NCBI RefSeq assembly: GCF_009758175.1
Contig: NZ_WRPM01000072.1
Location: forward strand, 1-57,195
Origin: Nesterenkonia alkaliphila
GTDB taxonomy: Bacteria; Actinomycetota; Actinomycetes; Actinomycetales; Micrococcaceae
Direction: 5' to 3'
DNA length: 57,195 bases
Under the pieces are notes generated by a model that saw only the letters and a program-made list of their open reading frames with translations, did not search any database and was not told where the DNA came from. The position numbers and the translations under genes are program-made. The first letter of the stretch is position 1, and each line of letters begins with the position of its first letter. Below are positions 9,861-18,416 of this stretch, piece after piece.

Positions 9861-11075
9861 ATGTCCCAACCCCGTCGCATCGCGATCCTGGGCTCCACCG
9901 GCTCTGTCGGCACCCAGGCGCTGGAGATCATTGCCGAGCATCCGGAGCGATTTGCGGCGGTGAGTCTCTCGGCCGGCACGAATACCCGGCTGCTGGCCGC
10001 CCAGGTCAAGGCCACCGGGGCGTCCCTGGCGGGGATCGCGGCCGACGGCGGCACGTCTGAGAATCCGGCGAATCCGCCGCTGGCCGATGCCCTGGCCCAG
10101 GCAGGGGTCACCCATGAGGTAGAGGTGCTCACCGGCCAGGAGGCCGCAGTGAGCATTGCCGGCGATGAGCGCGCCGATATGGTGCTCAACGCAATGACCG
10201 GCTCGATCGGCCTGCGGCCGACTCTGGCGGTGGTGAAGCGCGGGGCGCTGCTGGCACTGGCGAATAAGGAGTCGCTGATCGTGGGCGGCAGTCTGCTCGG
10301 CGATGCGGTTCGCTCCGGGAGGATTCTGCCGGTGGACTCCGAGCATTCGGCCCTCTGGCAGGCGCTGACCGCCGGATCGGCCGCCGAGGTGGCCAAGCTG
10401 ATCCTCACTGCCTCGGGCGGGCCGTTCCGGGGGTGGAGCGCGCAGCAGCTGGCTGATGTGACACCAGCTCAGGCTTTGGCGCATCCGACCTGGAATATGG
10501 GCCGGGTGGTCACCACCAACTCGGCCACGATGGTCAATAAGGCTCTAGAGGTCATCGAGGCGCATCTGTTGTTCGAGGTGCCGCTGGAGCACATTGATGT
10601 GGTGGTCCACCCGCAGTCGGTGGTCCATTCGATGGTGCAGTACGTGGACGGTTCGATCATGGCTCAGGCCTCTCCGCCGGATATGCGCCTACCGATCGCC
10701 CTGGCTTTGGGACATCCCCATCGAGTGCCGTCAGCTGCGGCGGCCTGTGACTTCTCTGCAGCGGCGCAGTGGCAGTTCGAGCCACTGGATGAGCAAGCCT
10801 TCCCAGCGGTGCAGCTGGCCAAGCAGGCAGCCGGTGCCTCGGGTACCCATATGGCGGTCTATAACGCCGCGAATGAGCAGGCGGTGGAGGCCTTTCATAC
10901 CGAGCAGCTGAGCTTCGGGCGGATCGTACCCACAGTGGAGGCGGTGCTGGCTCAGCACAGTGCTCCCACCGGTGATGTGACCCTGGAGGATGTGCTGGGC
11001 GCCGAGGCCTGGGCCCGCAGGATGGCCGATGACCTCATCGGCACCGCTGTGGCAGCCCCGGGAGCTGCCCGATGA
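9861..11075 (+). CDS. dxr: 1-deoxy-D-xylulose 5-phosphate reductoisomerase
   Basis: Dxr converts DXP to MEP with NADPH, the committed step of the non-mevalonate pathway. The 404-residue product begins MSQPRRIAILGSTGSVGTQ with the NADPH-binding GSTGSVG, then LANKESLIVGG, the metal/substrate motif PVDSEHSALWQ and LTASGGPFR. The reading frame is open 230 codons upstream, but homology begins at ATG 9861, which also has a -10 box 7 bases upstream. Its stop overlaps the rseP start (ATGA). Confidence 0.96.
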   Translation: MSQPRRIAILGSTGSVGTQALEIIAEHPERFAAVSLSAGTNTRLLAAQVKATGASLAGIAADGGTSENPANPPLADALAQAGVTHEVEVLTGQEAAVSIAGDERADMVLNAMTGSIGLRPTLAVVKRGALLALANKESLIVGGSLLGDAVRSGRILPVDSEHSALWQALTAGSAAEVAKLILTASGGPFRGWSAQQLADVTPAQALAHPTWNMGRVVTTNSATMVNKALEVIEAHLLFEVPLEHIDVVVHPQSVVHSMVQYVDGSIMAQASPPDMRLPIALALGHPHRVPSAAAACDFSAAAQWQFEPLDEQAFPAVQLAKQAAGASGTHMAVYNAANEQAVEAFHTEQLSFGRIVPTVEAVLAQHSAPTGDVTLEDVLGAEAWARRMADDLIGTAVAAPGAAR

Positions 11076-12580
11076 CCGCCCTGCTCATGCTGGCTGGGAT
11101 CCTCATCATGGTGATCGGCATCATCGCCTCGATCGCCCTGCATGAGATCGGCCACCTGCTGCCAGCCAAACTCTTCAAAGTCCGGGTCACCCAGTACATG
11201 GTGGGCTTCGGCCCCACCCTCTGGTCCAAGACCAAAGGCGAGACCGAGTACGGGGTCAAAGCTGTGCCCCTGGGCGGCTATGTGGCGATGATCGGCATGT
11301 ACCCCCCGCCCGAGGCGATTGAGAGCAAAGCGAGCCGGGGGCTCGCGGACGACGACGCCCCGGCTGAATCTGCGGAGCCAGCAGAGCCTCGGGACACCTA
11401 CCTCCAGCAGGTGGGCGCCCAATATGCGGCTCCGCCGATCGAGCGGTCCTCCGCCGCCGAGCGGGTGCCGGAGGAGAAGCAGACGGTGATCTCGCACTCC
11501 ACCGGCATCTTCCAACAGATGTCCCAGGAGGCTCGGGAGGTTGCGGCTGAGGAGCTCAAGCCCGGGGATGAGACCCGGATGTTCTACCGGCTGGCCACCT
11601 GGAAGAAAGTCATCATCATGCTCGGCGGCCCGGCGATGAATGGGCTGATCGCGCTGCTGCTGACCGCCGGGACCATCTCCACCCACGGGATGAACACCAC
11701 AACCACCCAGGTGGCCGATGTCTTTGAGTGCATCACCACCGTGGAGGCCGAGGATGCCGGGGAGTCCCTGGCTGAGCGTGAGTGTACCGCTGATGATCCG
11801 CCGGGGCCCGCCTATGAAGCGGGTCTGCAGCCCGGGGATCAGATTCTCGCTTTCGGCGGCACAGAGGTTCAGGAGTGGGATGAGCTGACCCCACTGATCC
11901 GCGATGCGGCCGGCCAGCAGAGTCAGCTGGTCTATCTGCGCGATGGCGAGCAGCACGCCACCCAGGTCACTCCGATCCTCACCGAACGCCCCGTGGAGGG
12001 CGCCATGGGCCGGGCAGAACGTGACGCAGATGGCGCCCTGGTCACCGAACCTGCCGGGTTCATCGGTGTTGTCAGCCAGACCGAGGTGCAGCGGCAACCA
12101 CCTTGGGAGGCCGGTCCCATGGTGTATGAACAGACCCGGGCGGTGGGCGGCGTCGTACTTACCCTGCCGGCGCGGATGTATGACGTGGCGGTCTCCACCT
12201 TCACCTCAGCCGAGCGCGATCCGGACGGGCCGATGTCTGTGGTGGGTGTGGGCCGGGTGGCCGGGGAGATCTCGGCCCAGGACCAGATCCCCTGGGAGTC
12301 CAGGTTCGCCACTCTGATTTCCCTGGTGGCCGCGGTGAACGTTGCGCTGATGGTGTTCAACCTGATCCCGCTGCTGCCCCTTGACGGTGGTCATGTGGCC
12401 GGGGCGCTCTATGAGTCGCTGCGGCGGCTGTGGGCCAGGCTGCGCGGCAAGCCTGACCCGGGCCCCTTCGACATCTCCAAGCTGCTGCCGCTGACCTATG
12501 TGGTGGCGGTGCTGATGATCGGTATGGGCGCGCTGCTGATCCTGGCCGATATCGTCAACCCGATCAGATTCTTCGAATGA
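11072..12580 (+). CDS. rseP: Site-2 zinc metalloprotease RseP family, with a long insertion
   Basis: RseP-type proteases cut membrane-embedded substrates such as anti-sigma factors. HEIGH at residues 24-28 in the first membrane segment supplies the zinc ligands and the second signature, PLDGGH at 436-441, is near the C-terminus. A PDZ domain (about 245-300; PAYEAGLQPGDQILAFGG) follows. At 502 residues it is longer than the usual 400-450: a hydrophilic, Glu/Ala/Pro-rich insertion occupies roughly residues 75-175, just after the conserved PLGGYVAMIGM. Start overlap with dxr (ATGA) implies translational coupling. One ACGACGACGCC copy (11349-11359) falls inside the insertion. Confidence 0.93.
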   Translation: MTALLMLAGILIMVIGIIASIALHEIGHLLPAKLFKVRVTQYMVGFGPTLWSKTKGETEYGVKAVPLGGYVAMIGMYPPPEAIESKASRGLADDDAPAESAEPAEPRDTYLQQVGAQYAAPPIERSSAAERVPEEKQTVISHSTGIFQQMSQEAREVAAEELKPGDETRMFYRLATWKKVIIMLGGPAMNGLIALLLTAGTISTHGMNTTTTQVADVFECITTVEAEDAGESLAERECTADDPPGPAYEAGLQPGDQILAFGGTEVQEWDELTPLIRDAAGQQSQLVYLRDGEQHATQVTPILTERPVEGAMGRAERDADGALVTEPAGFIGVVSQTEVQRQPPWEAGPMVYEQTRAVGGVVLTLPARMYDVAVSTFTSAERDPDGPMSVVGVGRVAGEISAQDQIPWESRFATLISLVAAVNVALMVFNLIPLLPLDGGHVAGALYESLRRLWARLRGKPDPGPFDISKLLPLTYVVAVLMIGMGALLILADIVNPIRFFE

Positions 12581-12612
12581 CCGGGGAAGATCTCCAGCAT
12601 TTCCGCGCAGGC

Positions 12613-13164
12613 TCAGCGGGCGCGGAAGGTGCGGATGATGTGGATCACCGTCAGGGCCAGCAGCACGGCCACGGACATCGGCACCAGCCAGAACAAGCCC
12701 CAGCCCAGCCAGCTGGCAGCTGAACCGAAGGTGGCGGCCGCCATCAGCGCTGCGATCTGGACCGTGAGCTGCTGCCCGATGCGGTAGACCCGCTGGGCGT
12801 TGGCCGGCTCAATCCTGTAGGGGTAGTTGAACCAGTGCGGTTTGAAGGAGATCCAGGCCGTGCCCAGCACCAACACGGCCAGACCAGCAGTCACCCACAG
12901 CGATGTCCAGGGTGAGCCGTAACGGTTGACCTCGCCGCTGATGCTCAAGTGCACCGGGATCTGCTCCGGCATCTCAGGCACTCGCAGGGCGACCAATGCT
13001 GTCATCACCAGCACCGTCACCGCGCTGAGCAGCACCAGGCCCCGGTGCAGCGGATCCATGGTGAAGTCCGGCTTGGGCCGGGGATCACCATGGGCCAGAC
13101 GGTAGAACCGGTCCGATTTGCTCACCGGCGCTTGCTGTTCCTGCTCTGGGCTGTGCTCGCTCAT
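12613..13164 (-). CDS. DUF1648-like multi-pass membrane protein
   Basis: This ~183-residue protein has about four hydrophobic segments. The first pair brackets MPEQIPVHLSISGEVNRYGS, the DUF1648 / SdpI-family motif (PxxxPxHxxxxGxxxxYG). Its role is unknown; family members include immunity and sensor proteins. ATG 13164 has GGGGG upstream; a start 9 codons earlier (13191) is also possible. It lies 38 bases downstream of an ArsR-type regulator gene and may belong to that operon. It is convergent with rseP. Confidence 0.75.
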   Translation of the reverse strand: MSEHSPEQEQQAPVSKSDRFYRLAHGDPRPKPDFTMDPLHRGLVLLSAVTVLVMTALVALRVPEMPEQIPVHLSISGEVNRYGSPWTSLWVTAGLAVLVLGTAWISFKPHWFNYPYRIEPANAQRVYRIGQQLTVQIAALMAAATFGSAASWLGWGLFWLVPMSVAVLLALTVIHIIRTFRAR

Positions 13165-13202
13165 CGTACCCCCGCTCGTCTGCTCTCTCATCCGATTAGT
13201 GC

Positions 13203-13832
13203 CTACTGCTCTTCCGGGTGTTCATCCTCGTCCAGGGCCAGGGGGAAGGCGTCAAAGTGGATGCGCGCTCGGCGCCTGCCCGCGGTCTCCCCTGCGTTCC
13301 GCCGAGCTTTGGCGGCATCAGTATGCTTGTCGAGCACATCCCAGACCTCCTCCCTCAGGGCCAGCATCTCCTGGGCAGTGAGCGTGGCGACCACAGTGCT
13401 GTTTGCGGAGGCCTCCACCCATTCAGGGGCCTCCTGGGCAATCCGGCGTGTGAACTGCAGCATCTTCTCAGTGCGTGTATGCGCCTGCTGTTCGGCCAGG
13501 GTCTGCATCAGCGGAGTCTGCCGGGCAAGTGTCTGCACCTCTGCGGCGGGGATGTTCAACCCGCCGGAGCGCCACCATCGCTCGCGCGCGGTTCCCTTGC
13601 CCTCCACCTCCTTGACGAAGCCGTATCTGGCCAACTGCCGCAGGTGGTATGAGGTCTGCCCGGTGGACTCGCCCAGATGCTTGGCCAGGGTGGTCGAGGT
13701 GGCTTCTTCATGGTCGCTCAGATACTCCAGGATCCGCATCCGCAAGGGGTGGGCGAATGCCTTCAGCGACTGGACGTTGGTGATCTGGGCTTCTGCCGCA
13801 AAACGGTCCGGGGTGGCTTGTTCCTCAGACAT
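13203..13832 (-). CDS. ArsR-family winged-helix transcriptional regulator
   Basis: The 209-residue protein contains a winged helix-turn-helix at about residues 20-90: LKAFAHPLRMRILEYLSDHEEATSTTLAKHL, then STGQTSYHLRQLARYGFVKEVEGKG. No metal-binding Cys pair is seen, so it is not a typical metal sensor. The C-terminal ~110 residues are helical and acidic at the end, typical of actinobacterial ArsR/HTH-20 regulators beside MFS exporters. It is divergent from the MFS gene; two inverted repeats in the 98-bp spacer are probable operators, one covering its own ribosome-binding region. AAAGGAAG precedes the ATG. Confidence 0.88.
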   Translation of the reverse strand: MSEEQATPDRFAAEAQITNVQSLKAFAHPLRMRILEYLSDHEEATSTTLAKHLGESTGQTSYHLRQLARYGFVKEVEGKGTARERWWRSGGLNIPAAEVQTLARQTPLMQTLAEQQAHTRTEKMLQFTRRIAQEAPEWVEASANSTVVATLTAQEMLALREEVWDVLDKHTDAAKARRNAGETAGRRRARIHFDAFPLALDEDEHPEEQ

Positions 13833-13834
13833 GT

Positions 13835-13852
13835 TGCAAAACTTCCTTTGCA
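13835..13852. promoter_or_regulatory. Inverted-repeat operator 1 (TGCAAA-N6-TTTGCA)
   Basis: Perfect 6-base arms TGCAAA (13835-13840) and TTTGCA (13847-13852) lie directly upstream of the ArsR-type gene and overlap its ribosome-binding region. Position suggests autorepression. Confidence 0.55.
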
Positions 13853-13872
13853 GTCATATAGTTGCAGGTATC

Positions 13873-13898
13873 CACTTGCATAGAAAACTTTGCAAGTG
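13873..13898. promoter_or_regulatory. Inverted-repeat operator 2 (CACTTGCA-N10-TGCAAGTG)
   Basis: Perfect 8-base arms CACTTGCA (13873-13880) and TGCAAGTG (13891-13898) lie 32 bases upstream of the MFS start, in A+T-richer DNA than the surroundings. It shares the TTGCA half-site with operator 1, as expected for one dimeric repressor controlling both directions. Confidence 0.6.
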
Positions 13899-13930
13899 TT
13901 TCTTGGCACTAGTCTACGGAGAAGAGCACC

Positions 13931-15280
13931 ATGTCGCACGCCAACGCGCAGGCCACCGGAAACCACGACCCCCTCGGCTCACCCACCGACCCCCTGGTGG
14001 CACCGCCCGCCACACCTGCTCCACAGACTGAGAAGCTGGGCCGGGACTTTCACATCCACCTGGGCACCGTGGCGGCCAACGCCATTGCCGGGGGCATTCT
14101 GGTAGCCGGGGTCCCCCTGGTGGCCGCCACGCTCACGGACTCCCCGCAGGAGATCTCGATCATCTCCGCCGCCCTCCAGCTCCCCGCGCTGATCGGCATT
14201 CTGGCCGGACTGGTGGTGGACCGCACCGACCGGCGGCGGCTGCGCCTGATCATGATGGGCGCCCGCGCTGGGCTGGTCTTCGGTGCCGCGGCGGTGGCGC
14301 TGACCGGCAATCTCAGCGTCTGGGCACTGGCCGCACTGATGTTCCTCTACGCATTGGGCGGTGTGTTCATCGGAGCTGCCAACACTGCAATGGTGCCTCA
14401 AGTGGCACCGCGGTCCCAGCTGGCCGCAGCGAACAGCCGGATTCAGGGCGCAATGTTCGTCTTCGAGGACATTATCGGAGCACCCATCGCCGCAGTGCTG
14501 GTGCTGGCTGGGTCCTTCTGGCTGCTCGGGGTGCCCGGACTGATCGGCGTATTGGGCATGATCGTACTCTGGGCCGGAATGCGCGGCCGCAGCTTCCGCG
14601 CACCGCAGTCGGAGCCTCAGCAGCATACCGAGGGAGCCTCGGGAGGGGTGGCGAAAGCTCTCCGCGATATCCGTGAGGGCCTGGTCTTCATCCTCACCCA
14701 CCGTGTGCTGCGCCCGGTGTTCACCATGTCCATGGTGGCCAACTTCGCCTCCGCCGCCTATTTCGCGGTCTTCGTGCTCTGGATGACCGGACCGCAGTCC
14801 CCGGTCGGGGTACCGGCGGAGCTGTTCCCGCTGTACTTCACCGTGATGGCGGTCGGGGCTGTGGCTGCGACCCTGACCGTAAGCCTGCTGCTGAAAGTGG
14901 TCGCGGAGTTCCCGCTGATGATGGCGGGATTCTGGTGCATGCCCTTTCTGCTGGTCATTCAGGTCATCAGGCCCTCCCCCTGGGTGATGGCGGTGGTGAT
15001 GCTGCTGCTGGGCTACTCGCTGACCGTGGGCAATGTGATCGCTATGACGATGGCTCAGAAGCTGGTCCCCGGCCGGATGCTGGGCCGCTTCGGCGGCACC
15101 GCGCAGACCGCCTCCTCCGGACTGGCACCCCTCGGCGCCCTGCTGGGCGGGTTCGTGGCCGAGCAGTTCGGCTTCAGCGTGCTCCACATCAGCGTAGCCG
15201 CCATCCTCGCAGTAGCTTTTGTCTACCCGATGCTCGTTGTCCGCCAGCGAGACGTGGCGGAGCTGGAGGTCACAGAATGA
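13931..15280 (+). CDS. Major facilitator superfamily transporter, probable drug exporter
   Basis: The 449-residue protein has a ~35-residue hydrophilic N-terminus and then 12 predicted membrane segments. The loop between segments 2 and 3 has VDRTDRRRLRL, the MFS motif A variant of the EntS / macrolide-efflux subfamily (D-R-x-x-R-R). It probably exports a small molecule by proton antiport. GGAGAAGAG precedes the ATG. The divergent ArsR-type gene and palindromic operators indicate local repression, possibly relieved by the exported compound. Its 3' end overlaps a frameshifted oxidoreductase gene on the other strand by 58 bases. Confidence 0.9.
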   Translation: MSHANAQATGNHDPLGSPTDPLVAPPATPAPQTEKLGRDFHIHLGTVAANAIAGGILVAGVPLVAATLTDSPQEISIISAALQLPALIGILAGLVVDRTDRRRLRLIMMGARAGLVFGAAAVALTGNLSVWALAALMFLYALGGVFIGAANTAMVPQVAPRSQLAAANSRIQGAMFVFEDIIGAPIAAVLVLAGSFWLLGVPGLIGVLGMIVLWAGMRGRSFRAPQSEPQQHTEGASGGVAKALRDIREGLVFILTHRVLRPVFTMSMVANFASAAYFAVFVLWMTGPQSPVGVPAELFPLYFTVMAVGAVAATLTVSLLLKVVAEFPLMMAGFWCMPFLLVIQVIRPSPWVMAVVMLLLGYSLTVGNVIAMTMAQKLVPGRMLGRFGGTAQTASSGLAPLGALLGGFVAEQFGFSVLHISVAAILAVAFVYPMLVVRQRDVAELEVTE

Positions 15281-16291
15281 CGCCGTCTGCTACAGTCACT
15301 GCCCCCACCGGGGTAGCTGACACCGATCTGGCGGCGGACCTCATCGAGAGTGCCCATGATCTCCACCGAATCGTCCAGGGTGATCAGCTCGCCGTCGAAG
15401 TTCCCGGCTGCCACATACTGTTCCGCGGCGATCGCCTGGAACTGCATACCGTGCCCGGCAGCATCTGGTGTGTAGCGCTCCACCACTGCCCCGGCGGCGT
15501 CGTACTGGGTGAACCCGGCGGAGGTGAACCAGAGCCGGTGGATGTCGATCCGGCCCCTAGAGCCCAGAATATGTGCGGTATTGGACCCGGCCGCCCGAGA
15601 GGAGCTCAGGCAGGTGGAGATCGCCCCGGATGCGTGGGTCATCACCACCCCGACCTCCGTGTCGGCACCGGTATCGCCGAGTCGCCCGGAGGCCTGCACA
15701 CTGGTTGGGGGCACCGAGGACGTCCCAGGCGAAGGAGACCGGGTAGACGCCAAGGTCCAGCAGAGCACCGCCGCCGAGCTCAAGTGCGTTGATCCGGTGC
15801 GTGGGATCAGAGCCGAAGGACTGGGCGTGGTCTGCGAAGAGCGCCCGGACCTCGCCGATGGCCCCGGAGGCTATGAGCTGCCGGATCCGGACCATATGCG
15901 GCAGATAGCGGGTCCACATGGCCTCGGTGACCAGCAGGTTCTTGGCACGGGCGGCCTCACGGACCTGCTCCGCCTGGGTCCGGTTGAGCATGAAGGGCTT
16001 CTCCACCAGCACATGCTTTCCGGCCGCAATGGCCAGCATGGTCGGCTCGTAGTGCATCGGATGCGGTGTGGCCACATAGACGATGTCCACTGCATCGTTC
16101 TCCACCAGCTCCTGGTAGGAGCCGTGGGCCTGTGCAATGCCGAACTCAGCGGCGAACTGCTGGGCCGATTGCTGTGAACGGGAGCCCACAGCAACCACCT
16201 GGAGGCCGGCGGAGAGGGCATCTCCAGTGAACTTGCGGGCTATTCCGCCGGTGGCGAGGAGGCCCCAGCGCAGCGCAGGGTGCTCAGTCAG
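15223..16291 (-). pseudogene. Frameshifted Gfo/Idh/MocA-family oxidoreductase
   Basis: Two overlapping frames together make one NAD(P)-dependent sugar-type dehydrogenase. The first encodes LRWGLLATGGIARKF (Rossmann), then VYVATPHPMHYEPTMLAI and GKHVLVEKPFMLN, the EKP motif with the catalytic Lys, ending at DVLGAP. The second continues TSVQASGRLGDTG... to IDIHRLWFT. The switch lies at a run of five G on the plus strand (15707-15711); removing one base restores GAPTSVQA. There is no ATG, GTG or TTG ahead of the Rossmann motif; a CTG at 16289-16291 with GGAG five bases upstream is the best start. Two lesions suggest decay, but a homopolymer sequencing error and a CTG start could also explain it. 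Confidence 0.7.
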
Positions 16292-16302
16292 GTCTGCTCC
16301 GT

Positions 16303-16863
16303 TCAGCCTACCGAGGCCATGATCTCGGTCATCCGGTCCAGGAAGGCATCCACCTGGGCCTCATCATAGGCTTCATTGCCGCGGCTGACCCCGAAGGTCA
16401 CAGTGCGGATCTCGTCCACGCTCATCGGATTCTCACCGTTGAGATACTGCTCCAGCTGCTGAGTGAGCTGGTCGACTAGATCCTTGCGGTAGCCGATGCC
16501 CACCTCGGCTGTGGGTTCGCGGAACCGCTGCCCCTGGGGCCGCGCCATCCGGGCACGCAGCGGCTCGGAGCGCTGATAGAGCTCCTCGTACCAGGCGTCC
16601 TCACCGTACTGTGCGATGTAGCGGTCACGCTCGGCGCCGGCGAAGGCGTCCTCAAGGCGGTCCAGTGCTGAGTCCACCTCGGCGGGATCGTAGCCGCCGG
16701 GACCCATGGTGAAGCTGACCTCACGGATCTCCGAGAGCGGCATACCGCGCCCGGAGTCGTAGGCTTCGCGGGCGCGCGCCATGAACTGGTCGACCTCGGC
16801 GCGGTCATAGCCCTGCTCGTTATCGTCCAGCAGGGTAAACAGCGGTGCGGAAGTGGTTGCCAT
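16303..16863 (-). CDS. DivIVA-domain protein
   Basis: The 186-residue protein contains three short DivIVA-like repeats: YDRAEVDQFMARARE near the N-terminus, YDPAEVDSALDRLEDAF in the middle and YDEAQVDAFLDRMTEIM at the C-terminus. This is the actinobacterial DivIVA-domain family that commonly sits beside cdsA; the proteins are thought to link to cell pole and wall growth, but the specific role is not known. It lacks the long coiled coil of true DivIVA/Wag31. The -10-like TAGGCT seven bases before the ATG lies in the last codons of cdsA and suggests a leaderless mRNA of its own. Confidence 0.85.
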   Translation of the reverse strand: MATTSAPLFTLLDDNEQGYDRAEVDQFMARAREAYDSGRGMPLSEIREVSFTMGPGGYDPAEVDSALDRLEDAFAGAERDRYIAQYGEDAWYEELYQRSEPLRARMARPQGQRFREPTAEVGIGYRKDLVDQLTQQLEQYLNGENPMSVDEIRTVTFGVSRGNEAYDEAQVDAFLDRMTEIMASVG

Positions 16864-16868
16864 GGGTA

Positions 16869-17747
16869 TTAGCCTAACGGCAGGGAGGCGGTGTCCCCGG
16901 TCAACGCCACGATCACGAAGTACGCGGTGGGCATCGCGAAGACTAAGGAGTCCAGCCGGTCCATCACTCCGCCATGGCCGGGCAGCGCCTGGGACATGTC
17001 CTTGAGGCCGAGTTCCCGTTTGACCATCGATTCGCTGAAATCCCCGGCGGTGGCCGCCACCACCACAGCGGCCGCGAGCAGGGCACCGATGAACAGCGGC
17101 TCATCGAAGATCAGCCAAGAGGCGAGAACGCCTACTGCCCCCGCACCTGTCAGGGAGCCGGCAAAACCCTCCCAGGACTTCTTGGGCGAGACCTTGGGCG
17201 CCATCGGGTGCCGGCCGAAGAAGACCCCGGCGATGTAGCCGAAAAGATCGTTGGCGACCACTAACAGCACCACCACGGCCAGCCGCCACTGACCCTGCTC
17301 CACCTGGAGCAGCAGCAGCGCGAAGGAGATCAGGTACGGCACCCAGCAGGCCACGAACAGGGAAGCCACGATACTGCGGCCCGGATCCGGGACCCGCCAG
17401 ACCACTGCGCCCACCAGGACCGCCACCCCGGTGATCATCAGCCCCAGGGTCAGTGCCTCCACCCCGCCCCAGTAGGCAGCCACCGGCATGGCGGCAGCAC
17501 CCAGGTAGAGGGGGATCTTTGGTATCCGAAGCCTCGGAGCACTCTCAAAGTCATGGGCTTCCAGGGCCCGGGCCACTTCCCAGACACCCAGGCAGAGCAC
17601 CACGATCCAGACCGCGATGAGCAAGGGCGGAACGAAGAAGATCCCAAAGACCGCCGGTACCAGCAGCAGCAGGCCGGTGGTGATTGCCGCCGGCAGATTG
17701 CGACCGGCCGAGACCTTGCGTTTGGGTGGGGAGGCCGCCTCAGGCAT
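16869..17747 (-). CDS. cdsA: Phosphatidate cytidylyltransferase (CDP-diacylglycerol synthase)
   Basis: CdsA makes CDP-diacylglycerol, the precursor of membrane phospholipids. The 292-residue protein has about eight membrane segments and the family signature near the C-terminus: GDFSESMVKRELGLKDMS then LPGHGGVMDRLDSLVFA. The SKKSWEGFAGS-type segment (here PKKSWEGFAGSLTG) is also present. ATG 17747 is used; TTG at 17750 is in frame. It is six bases downstream of frr, the standard actinobacterial order. Its product could feed the CDP-alcohol phosphatidyltransferase at 27800-28603. Confidence 0.95.
   Translation of the reverse strand: MPEAASPPKRKVSAGRNLPAAITTGLLLLVPAVFGIFFVPPLLIAVWIVVLCLGVWEVARALEAHDFESAPRLRIPKIPLYLGAAAMPVAAYWGGVEALTLGLMITGVAVLVGAVVWRVPDPGRSIVASLFVACWVPYLISFALLLLQVEQGQWRLAVVVLLVVANDLFGYIAGVFFGRHPMAPKVSPKKSWEGFAGSLTGAGAVGVLASWLIFDEPLFIGALLAAAVVVAATAGDFSESMVKRELGLKDMSQALPGHGGVMDRLDSLVFAMPTAYFVIVALTGDTASLPLG
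16871..16876 (-). promoter_or_regulatory. -10 box of a leaderless DivIVA-domain transcript
   Basis: TAGGCT on the minus strand ends 7 bases before the ATG at 16863. It lies in the cdsA 3' end, giving the downstream gene its own promoter. Confidence 0.5.
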
Positions 17748-17752
17748 CAAGC

Positions 17753-18310
17753 TCAGACCTCGAGGAGCTCAGCTTCCTTGCGTTTGGCCATCTCGTCGAT
17801 GCGCTCGGTGTACTGCTTGGTGAGCCCGTCGAGCTCCTTGAGGGCGCGGTCGCCATCGTCCTCACCGATCTCGCCGTCCTTGACGGCTTTGTCGATGGCC
17901 TCCTTGGCCTTGCGGCGCACGTTGCGCACCGAGACCTTGTGGTCCTCAGCCTTGGACTTGACCAGCTTCACGTACTCTCTGCGGCGCTCCTCGGTCAGGT
18001 CCGGCATGGTGATGCGGATCTGCTTGCCATCATTGGAGGGATTGGCGCCGATCTCGGAGTCGGAGAGCGCCTTCTCGATATCCCGCATAGCTCCCGTGTC
18101 ATAGGGAGTGATGAGGATAGTGCGAGCATCCGGGGTGGTGAAGGAGGCCAGCTGCTGCAGCGGGGTCGGTGCGCCGTAGTAGTCCACCAGCACCTTGGAG
18201 TACAGGGCGGGGTTGGCGCGGCCGGTGCGCACAGTGCCGAAGTCCTCCGAGGTGGCTTCCACAGAGCGCTGCATCATTTCCTCGGCTTCGAGCAGGGTCT
18301 CATCAGTCAC
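17753..18310 (-). CDS. frr: Ribosome recycling factor
   Basis: RRF splits post-termination ribosomes together with EF-G. The 185-residue product starts VTDETLLEAEEMMQRSVEA and contains GRANPALYSKVLVDYYGAPTPLQQLA and the C-terminal REYVKLVKSKAEDHKVSVRNVRR helix. GTG at 18310 is selected: AAGGAGA sits six bases upstream, and the length then equals the usual 185. The frame is open 18 codons upstream. It lies between pyrH and cdsA. Confidence 0.97.
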   Translation of the reverse strand: MTDETLLEAEEMMQRSVEATSEDFGTVRTGRANPALYSKVLVDYYGAPTPLQQLASFTTPDARTILITPYDTGAMRDIEKALSDSEIGANPSNDGKQIRITMPDLTEERRREYVKLVKSKAEDHKVSVRNVRRKAKEAIDKAVKDGEIGEDDGDRALKELDGLTKQYTERIDEMAKRKEAELLEV

Positions 18311-18395
18311 GGGTGTCTCCTTGATCAGTTTGGCGTTGCCCCACAGTCTATCTGGCGGGACCACAACGACGGCGCGGGCACGGCCTCAGTGGGTG

Positions 18396-18406
18396 GGCGT
18401 CGTCGT
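18396..18406 (-). repeat. Intergenic copy of the ACGACGACGCC motif (frr-pyrH spacer)
   Basis: This exact copy lies in the 106-bp noncoding spacer between pyrH and frr, so protein coding cannot explain it. The half-sequence AACGACG at 18365-18371 is an inverted partner across a 29-base gap. Confidence 0.6.
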
Positions 18407-18416
18407 TCTGGGTGCC

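Noticed and set aside
13979-15187. A 402-codon open frame antisense to the MFS gene
   Set aside because: The translation is His/Gln/Gly-rich with no hydrophobic pattern, while the plus-strand MFS frame is convincing.
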